From Micractinium sp. NFX-FRZ (lineage: Eukaryota; Chlorophyta; Trebouxiophyceae; Chlorellales; Chlorellaceae): a stretch of DNA of 64,000 nt. The notes under the pieces were generated by a model. The model did not search any database and had not been told where the DNA came from. It was given only the letters and a program-made list of their open reading frames with translations. Shown one piece after another: positions 54,731-64,000 of this stretch. The stretch spans positions 160,881 to 224,880 of the forward strand of contig JAPTJF010000048.1 in the NCBI GenBank assembly GCA_029339195.1, in the 5' to 3' direction. The translations under genes and the position numbers were made by a program. The stretch's first letter is position 1, and each line of letters begins with the position of its first letter.

Positions 54731-57149
54731 ATGGCCTCCGCCGTGCCGGCCAAGGGCGTGTCGGCGGCCCCATTGATCGACATGACGCTACCCGCGGAGC
54801 AGGCGGCCGCTGCGCTGCGCGCTGCCTGCACCCATAGCGGCTTTGCTGTGCTCACCAACCACGGCGTCGAGGCGGCGGTAATTGATGCCTTGTTTGACGC
54901 CTCCCGCCGCTTCTTTGCTCTGCCCCTGGAAGACAAGCGCACGTTGCTGGCATCGGAGACTCCCAACAACAGAGGGTACAGGTCAGAGGTGGGCGAGGCA
55001 GGTGCAAGAGGGGCGGTGGATGGGTCAAAGGGCGGTTGGCAGGGCCCCCAGGCGGCCTTCTGTTTCATGCAACACTTCACCTGCCGCCCCAGCCCTGCAG
55101 CCCCGCCAACGAGCAGCAGCTGGACAAGAATGCCGCCAAGCCTGACACCAAGGAAGGCTTCTACATTGGGCGGGAGCTGCCCCCGGGGGGAGAGGAGCAG
55201 CCGCTGCAGGGGCCCAACAACTGGCCGGCCGAGGCGCTGGTGCCGGGGTACCGCAGGTGGGGGTGGATGGTAAAGGTGAAGTCAGGGGGGATTCGCCTCG
55301 GCTATCCCCCGTTTCGTCCCTATGCGTGCCCTATTGGGCACTGCTGGATTTGAACAAAAAGAGCTGGTGCTGAGGCATGGCAAGTGGAGGATGCGGGAGG
55401 GGCAGACCATTGCAGACGGGCGCGCCCTGTACACGCACCCAACTTAGGCCGACTTGAGAAACCTGGCTGCAGCGCCACGACGGCCTGCCATGACGTTCTG
55501 TACACGTACCCGTCCAACTCTGACCTCTGAACATGGTTGTTTGCGTCCCCCCCTCTGTGTTCAGCGCCATGACCGCCTACTACGATGCCGTGCTGGCCCT
55601 GGCCGAACGGGTCCTGGAGCGGCTGGCCCTGGGGCTGGGCCTGCCCCCGGCCTGGTTCGCCGACAAGTTTGACCGGTCAATCGCCACGCTGCGCCCGCTG
55701 CACTACAGGTCGGTGGGTGCACAGCGGGATGGGGGGCGGCTGGCGCCTTTGTGGCAGCAGGGCCAGGCCACGCTGTGGCTGCTGCTCTGCCGGTTGGCGC
55801 TGCGCCGCAGGGCAGCGTGGTGGCAAGCGTGGTGGCGGTGTCTGGCTTGTGGTTTCTGCAGGGATGGGTTGAACGGGGTGGGCAGCAAGGGGCTGCATGC
55901 CATGGATGGTGGGGGACTGGCTGGCAGCAGTCAACATGCGGCTGAAGGCAAGCTCTGTCCTAGATCAGCCCCGCTAGATTGTACCCGTCCCACGGGCACC
56001 TACGCCACCACGCCCCTCCCCTGCCCCGCAGCGCCACCGACTCCCCCGGGGACCTTGGCGCGGGGGCGCACACCGACTTTGGGTGCATCACGCTGCTGCA
56101 GACGGGGCCCCAGCCGGGCCTGCAGCTGCTGCTGGACGGGGAGTGGGTGGATGTGCCGCCGCAGCCGGGTGAGGCAGTGTGTATCAGGCAGCCGCTCTCT
56201 GCCCGCGCCATGCCTGCCCTGGCACCTGGTGGCCGCGTGGCGCAGCCTCCTTCTCACCCGCCGAATGCTGCCCGCTGTGTGTGATATGCTGCCTTCCCCC
56301 TGCTGCCGCTCATCCACCCGTTCCTTCCCTGCCCCCATTCCTTTCCACCCCGCCCACCCCTCCGCCAGGCTGCTTTGTGATGAACATTGGAGACATGCTG
56401 GAGCGGTGGACCAACGGTGAGGGCGGGACGGGGTGGCAGGGGAAGAAGGCCGTCCCAAGGCCATCTGGCGGGGCCCCTGGCACATCATGCACACGCACAT
56501 CATGCACACGCACACGCACATCATGCCACCTACTCCCTTCAGGCCGTGCCGGCTGTAGGCACGCTGCAGTCCCCTGGGGCACACAATTGCTTCACATCTG
56601 CAGCCCAACCCCATTGCCTACGCTTCCCCAACGCTCTGCATGCCGCCTCACCTCCCGGCCCGCCCCCGCAGGCCTCTTCAAGTCGACCGTGCACCGCGTT
56701 CTCAACACCGGGGTGGAGCGCTACTCTGCCGCCTTCTTCCTGGGTACGGGGTCGGTGGGCAGCGCTTCTTTAATCTGGCTGGCTGTCCGGCTGGCTGGCT
56801 GGCTGGCTGGCTGGCTGGGCGGTTGATGCAGAGCTGGTGCTGTCATGAGCTGAGCTGAGCTAGCGGCCCTCTCATGTGCCCTGGCATCCCCGCCTCGTCC
56901 CGCCAGCAAATGCAAACAATGGCGCCCTGGCCTCCTGCCTGCCCACCCGTCATGTGCCTTGTTCAAAACGCTTCCCCACCTCCTGCAGACGCCAACTACG
57001 ACGCCCTCGTCTCCTGCCTGCCCACCTGCTGCGGCCCCGACAACCCGCCCAAGTACGCCCCCATCCAGGCGGGGCACCACCTCATGGCGCGACTGAAGGG
57101 CACCCACACACAGCACGCCCTGGACGCTTCGGGCGCGGCCAGCGCTTGA
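54731..57149 (+). CDS. 2-oxoglutarate/Fe(II)-dependent oxygenase (isopenicillin-N-synthase-like fold)
   Basis: Non-haem iron oxygenase. Seven exons: 54731-54981, 55101-55256, 55565-55708, 56032-56168, 56369-56416, 56672-56743, 56989-57149; about 322 residues. The N-terminal region ACTHSGFAVLTNHGV is the DIOX_N motif. The iron ligands are H197 and D199 (GAHTDFGCITLL) and H253 (STVHRVLN); R262 and S264 (RYSAAFFL) bind 2-oxoglutarate. GYSPANEQQ, FYIGRELPPG and LRPLHY resemble a group of plant and algal oxygenases of unknown substrate rather than hormone-pathway enzymes. It has no signal sequence and is probably cytosolic. Heads of exons 3 and 7 are echoed upstream in their introns. Confidence 0.93.
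55464..55510 (+). repeat. echo of oxygenase exon 3 head
   Basis: ctgcagcgccacgacggcct then gccatgacgttctg copies the acceptor and start of exon 3 (gttcagcgccatgaccgcct then actacgatgccgtgctg, from 55559) at about 91 bp offset. Confidence 0.7.
56899..56958 (+). repeat. echo of oxygenase exon 7 head
   Basis: gcgccctggcctcctgcctg then cccacc copies exon 7 (acgccctcgtctcctgcctg then cccacctgctg, from 56998) at about 78 bp offset, with a CGCCAG acceptor in front of it. Confidence 0.85.
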
Positions 57150-57862
57150 GCGGTGAGACACGAGCGGTAAACCTGCCAGGTGGCGCCCTGGTGCGTGCGC
57201 ATGCATGGTGCACCAAATGCCCACGGCAATCCCCGTGTGGCTTGTGGGCCAAGCCAGGCCGGCAGCTTGATGCCAGCCCACCTGCCCGGCTGCTGATCTG
57301 GAGCACTCCTGAGCCCACCCGTCTCCCCTGTACTTTCCACATTCTTGATTGGCCTACCACCTCTCACGCCTCGCCTCAAACCACATTGCACGGCAGCATC
57401 ACAGCACAACTGCACTGCCCGTTGTGCCATGACCTTTCTTGTGTCGCACCCGTCTCCCATTGTTGGAGTTCTGTATGAACTGAGCCCCTCTCCAATGCGC
57501 TACGCACACGCCCTGTGCCCCCAACCCTGCCGTGCCGTGAACAGCAGCTGCTGCAAACTGATGTCATTGACAACATAGCTGCTGGCACACAGGCACTGCA
57601 CCGTAGTCGCATTCAGTAAGCAGCGTTGGTATGCTGGGTGGGTGCACGGCAGCCGTGGCCAGGCAGCGGAGGGCGAGGCAGAGTTGAGGGATGTGCAGCT
57701 CTTCGGTCAGATGGCAGGCAAGTCAAGGAGGCAAGCAGGGTGCCATTGGAAGGCGAGGGGGCACCTCAGGTGGAGCAGCAGGCAGACAAGGGTATGAGGG
57801 AGGTCGACAAAGAGCAGCGCGCCGACAAGGGGTCAGCCAAATAGTGTGGCAGGTTGGGGGGT
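57150..57862. other. convergent spacer, oxygenase and ankyrin protein
   Basis: About 710 bp of 3' flanking sequence between two converging stop codons. I see no gene and no TGTAA. Confidence 0.4.
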
Positions 57863-59125
57863 CTACAGCATTTCGGAAAGCCGGGGCCCTGGCAGTACTG
57901 GAGGGTCGCCCACGCAGCGTGCAAGGATGCACCACACGGCATGCGTGGGCAGCGCCAGCCCCAGCCTGCGCTCAGCACGGGCCAAACACAGCGCTGCGGC
58001 GCGCAGGCGACAGCGCTCGGCCGTGGCAAGGTGCGCCACCAAGCAGGCAGCCTCTGTGGGGGAGCGCGCCAGCACGGCAGGCAGGGCGGCCGCCAGGAAG
58101 TGGCAGGGCGATGGCACTCGGCCCCACTCCGCCGCGCTCAAAGGATGCCGCATCACATAAGAGGTGCACACCTCTGAGGCTGCCGCCGTTGTGCGCTCTG
58201 GTGCATACTCACCCGGCTGGCCAGCCATGTCCGCAGCCATGGCGCATGCTGCGGCTACTGCCGGGAGCAGAGTGGGCAGATCGGGGCATGCCTCAGCCAG
58301 CAGGCAGGCCGCCCGGGAGTCGGTTTCAAACAGACCTCGCTGGCTGCGCCAGCTGCACGCCATCAACGCCAGCTCAATAGGCAGCCTACCAAAGCGGTCA
58401 GGCCGCGTAACAGTGGCAGGCGCCCTGTCCAGCAGAAGCCTGACAGCATCTGCATGACCTAGTGTTGCCGCCACGTGAAGCGGCAGCCGGGACAGGGATG
58501 CAGGGCCGGTGGCCGCCCAGGCTGTCCCTGGCGCCGTGTCGAGCAGCAGCTGCAGCATGCTGGTGCGCCCGCCCGCCGCCGCACGGTGTGCTGGCAGGAT
58601 GCCCGACAGAGGTTCGGCTGCTGAGGCTGCCTGCGGGGCGGCCTGCAGCAGCAGCCTCACGGCTTCCTCGCTGCCGCTGTCGACTGCATACGTCAGCGGC
58701 GTGTGGCTGTGTGCGTTGAAGTGTGCGGCGGCTGCCGGGGCTGCCGGCAGCAGCAGCTGCATGGCCGCAACCTTGGCGAAGCGGGCGGCATCGTGCAGCG
58801 GCCAGCTGTCTTCATAATCGCCCATCGATGCCGCTGACGGGGCGGCCCCGAGCAGCAGCCCAACCAGGCGGGGGTCGCCCCTAACAGCCGCCAAGTGCAG
58901 CGGCGTCCTGACGCTGTGATCGGCAATGAGGGCAGACTCGGGAGCTGCCTCCAGCAGCAGGGCTGCCACCTCCACATGCCCGCTTGCTGCTGCCAGGTGC
59001 AACGGCGTCCTGCCGCACCAAGGGGCGGAGGCTGCGGCGGGGTCGGCCTTCAGCAGCCGCCGCACTTCCTCCACCTGACCATGTTCGGCGGCTGTGTGCA
59101 GGGGCGGCCACAGGCTGGTCGGCAT
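57863..59125 (-). CDS. intronless ankyrin-repeat protein
   Basis: One uninterrupted frame of 420 codons, unlike its intron-rich neighbours. About seven ankyrin repeats fill residues 6-265, with core motifs such as LHTAAEHGQVEEVRRLLK, RTPLHLAAASGHVEVAALLL, RTPLHLAAVRGDPRLVGLLL, HTPLTYAVDSGSEEAVRLLL and LPLHVAATLGHADAVRLLL. The remaining ~155 residues are Ala/Cys-rich, have no motif I know, and resemble the tails of large ankyrin families found in chlorophyte genomes. Ankyrin repeats bind proteins; no partner can be named. It could be a retroposed copy, since introns are absent, but I saw no poly(A) remnant or target duplication. Upstream splicing to a 5' UTR exon is possible. Confidence 0.88.
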   Translation of the reverse strand: MPTSLWPPLHTAAEHGQVEEVRRLLKADPAAASAPWCGRTPLHLAAASGHVEVAALLLEAAPESALIADHSVRTPLHLAAVRGDPRLVGLLLGAAPSAASMGDYEDSWPLHDAARFAKVAAMQLLLPAAPAAAAHFNAHSHTPLTYAVDSGSEEAVRLLLQAAPQAASAAEPLSGILPAHRAAAGGRTSMLQLLLDTAPGTAWAATGPASLSRLPLHVAATLGHADAVRLLLDRAPATVTRPDRFGRLPIELALMACSWRSQRGLFETDSRAACLLAEACPDLPTLLPAVAAACAMAADMAGQPGEYAPERTTAAASEVCTSYVMRHPLSAAEWGRVPSPCHFLAAALPAVLARSPTEAACLVAHLATAERCRLRAAALCLARAERRLGLALPTHAVWCILARCVGDPPVLPGPRLSEML

Positions 59126-60469
59126 CCGCTGCCAGACAGGAAAGAGAAAGGTTTGCGGCTTGGTGAGCGAGAAGACGTGTGGGCCAGTGGGGAGGTACGG
59201 GGGGGCTGTCAGCGGGCATCAGACCGCCAGACATCGGTCTCACCTTATCAGAGGGGTGGGCAGGGCCGAAATGGCGGCTGCCGAGCCCTGGAGGCAGGCG
59301 CTGCGGCCGTCCAAGGCACTTTGTGAGCACTGAGCGACACCCTGTGGCCGATGCTCTGATGCCATAGCCTGGCACAATTTCTCTGCACCTGGCCAACAGC
59401 GGCGGGGGCTGCTGACCTGGCGCTCAAGAAGCAAGGGGGGGCCGCCATATACGCCACCATTCTACCTAACCCATGCACAGACGCTCCTGGTGTGTGGCGC
59501 GTCGCAGCCTCTCACAGCCTCATGGGATGCTGCCGACCAGCTTTGCAAGCTCACCCCACAGGTGCAAGCTCTGCCAGGCAGCGGTTTGCCGACAGCGGCG
59601 AGCCGCGCGTGCCTGCTTACCTCCCGACGGCCACAGGAGTGGCCGAATCGGCAACTTCCCCCTCACTCAGCAGATAAGCCCCTCTTACGAGTGCATAATC
59701 GGGCGCGCTGAACAGGAAAACTTTCAAGAAGGAACAGAGCTCTGCAGAGGGTGTCCACGTAAGCGGGAGGCAGACAGGCAGGGAGCAGGAGGGAGCTGTG
59801 TAGACAACACACCGGGCAGCGCTGCATGATGCCACTCTTCCAGCTCCCCATCGTTCCAACATATACAGCTGCTGGGGCAGACAGACTGCGATGGCAGGGT
59901 GTAGCCTGTTTGACATGGGTGGACAACTTAGGACAACAGCACAGCGCACATAGCGCAGCACCGCTGCAGAGATGCACCTTTCCCAGAGCAGTGAAGTCTG
60001 CATCAGAGAGCGCCCGGCATGCGCCCGTGGCTGCACGACAGGTGCAATGCTGCAGATAAAGGGCGGGCTTATTGCTCGTCAGTAGCGGCTGCGTGGCGGG
60101 GTTGCCAAGGCATGGCAGTGGGCTGGCGGAGCAGGAACGGCGGGTGGCCTGTCAGGCGCTGCATGTGTACGCCTCCTCAGTTGGCTCGTCTGCCAGAGTA
60201 CTGGCATGCATGGCAACACTGCAGGATCTGTGCACCTCTCAAGCAATGGACGGACACGCGCCCTCGCACCGCTGGCGCATCGGGGCCGCCGCCGGCCACC
60301 TCAGCTATGAGGGCAGCACTCCACCAAGCGCTATTTCCGCTGCCGGACGTCATCCCTTGCCGCCCACTATTGTATGAATCCGTCCGACAGTGCTGCGCTC
60401 GCTTGAAAGCCTTTCGGCCATCCTGATCACCGCTGTTCGCGCCCCAGTGGCGTGCGGCGCGCGGCAGCA
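59126..60469. promoter_or_regulatory. 1.3-kb divergent intergenic region
   Basis: Between the ankyrin gene (minus) and TRAPPC3 (plus). Frames in it are short and overlapping on both strands, and none shows a family motif. A small unrecognised gene cannot be excluded. Confidence 0.4.
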
Positions 60470-63067
<2,598 letters not shown>

Positions 63068-63490
63068 CTTACAAAGGTAGAGGACGATGGCAACCATAGG
63101 GCGGTACCAGCTCCTGAGAGGGGTCGCCCAAGCCATGCACTAGGATGCCGACGGCGCCGGCGGTTGCCGCAGCCCACTGCGCTGATGGCCCATTACCCCT
63201 TGCCGTGGTCCTGCGATGAGCTCACCTTAGCTCTGCATGATCGTCGTGTCTGATTGCTTGCTGGCCGGCCCGTTGTGTTGCTGTGCCAAGCACTGCCCTT
63301 TTACTCTGGCACCCATTGCAACCTGTGCGTTCTCCTCCCGCACGCAACCCTGCGTGCGCTGCCATCTCCACACTTCCACTCTTCCTTCATGTACTTGCAA
63401 TCCACTTCGAAGCGCAATGCAACGTGTGCCATTTCAGTGTGTAAAACAGCACCTCTTTTTGTAAGCTCCATTGAACCGCTCCCAAGCCGC
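63068..63490 (+). other. TRAPPC3 3' flank with TGTAA motifs
   Basis: About 370-390 bp past the stop lie TGTAA motifs at 63440-63444 and 63460-63464, reasonable poly(A) signals for this gene. The rest shows no gene. Confidence 0.5.
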
Positions 63491-63499
63491 CCTGCGTAA

Positions 63500-63861
63500 A
63501 GGCGAGCTTGTAGCGGTGGTGACCGGCGGAGAGCAGCGGGCGGCGGCAGCCTGGCCGTTGCATTTGAGGTATCAGCGGCGGCCGTGGAGCATGCATGTCA
63601 TCTGGTTGCAGCCCCCGAGCAAGCCCTCGAAGCCTGGGCGTGCGTTGATGCCTGAAATCTAGCGCCGGGGTGGGGGCTGTTGGTGAGCTAGTTGCGGTGG
63701 TGACTGGCGGAGAGCGGCGGGCAGCGGCAGCCTGACCGTTGCATTTGAGGTATCAGCGGCGGCCGTGGAGCATGCATGTCATCTGGCTGCACCCAACGAG
63801 CAAGCCCTCGAAGCCTGGTCGTGCGTTGATACCCCAAATCTAGCGCCGGGGTGGGGGCTGC
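63500..63861. repeat. 181-bp tandem direct repeat
   Basis: Two copies, about 63500-63680 and 63681-63861, sharing gcatttgaggtatcagcggc and long flanks (ggagcatgcatgtcatctgg, tctagcgccggggtgggggc) with scattered changes. It may be another exon-edge duplication belonging to a gene beyond the right edge, but no exon is recognisable. Confidence 0.9.
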
Positions 63862-64000
63862 TACAAAAGCGCACTCCATTGCACACATGGAGGCTTGTTG
63901 AGGGCAGCGGCTGCGCTGCCCATGGCCCTGCAGGCATCAAATCAGAGTGGCTCAGCAGCCCTCCATGTGTCAAAAGCTGCTGGGGTGAGCTGGGTGCAGC

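Noticed and set aside
57863..59125. Ankyrin gene as a recent retrogene
   Set aside because: It is intronless, but I found no poly(A) tract or flanking direct repeats, and no parent gene is in the window.

Overview
This window looks like nuclear DNA of a GC-rich green alga of the Chlorella/Micractinium (trebouxiophyte) type. The evidence is dense genes split by many short introns with GTGAGT/GTGCGT donors and TGCAG acceptors, plant-type families (kelch acyl-CoA-binding protein, SnRK2-like kinase, ADS/FAD5-type desaturase, GT64), and TGTAA poly(A) motifs downstream of several stop codons. I rebuilt 17 protein genes exon by exon. In all complete models the exon phases close and the joined frame is open, but every model is inferred from sequence alone. 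I saw no rRNA, CRISPR array or intact transposon, and no tRNA, though I had no tRNA search tool.

Layout, left to right: an aquaporin cut by the left edge (-), a kelch acyl-CoA-binding protein (-), a SnRK2-family kinase with degenerate catalytic motifs (-), a family-16-type methyltransferase (+), an ADS-type acyl desaturase (+), RNase H1 with a probable organelle presequence (-), a GNAT acetyltransferase (+), a secreted protein joining a phospholipase-A2-like motif to a von Willebrand A domain (-), a second methyltransferase paralogous to the first (+), a GT64 exostosin-like glycosyltransferase (+), an equilibrative nucleoside transporter (-), Rab6 (+), a small mTERF-like protein (+), an 8-oxoguanine deaminase/ATZ-TRZ-type amidohydrolase (-), a 2-oxoglutarate/Fe(II) oxygenase (+), an intronless ankyrin-repeat protein (-) and TRAPPC3/Bet3 (+). 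There is no operon logic. Neighbours are often divergent over short shared promoters (173 bp and 226 bp in two cases) or convergent with compact 3' ends. Rab6 and TRAPPC3 are Golgi-trafficking genes, and the acyl-CoA-binding protein, desaturase and PLA2-like protein touch lipids, but adjacency is not evidence of co-regulation.

The most striking signal cuts across genes. Beside many exon edges, the adjoining intron carries one to three decayed tandem copies of that exon edge together with its splice site. Offsets are mostly about 75-160 bp. I call these splice-edge echoes. I count about 33 echoed edges in 11 of the 17 genes, plus one case where the 3' end of a coding sequence with its stop codon is present three times. 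The simplest reading is frequent ~100-bp tandem duplication across exon-intron borders, with the intronic copy free to decay. This would be a steady source of alternative splice sites and intron growth. Other points of interest are the degenerate kinase, the PLA2-like/VWA fusion, and two methyltransferase paralogs that differ in intron number.
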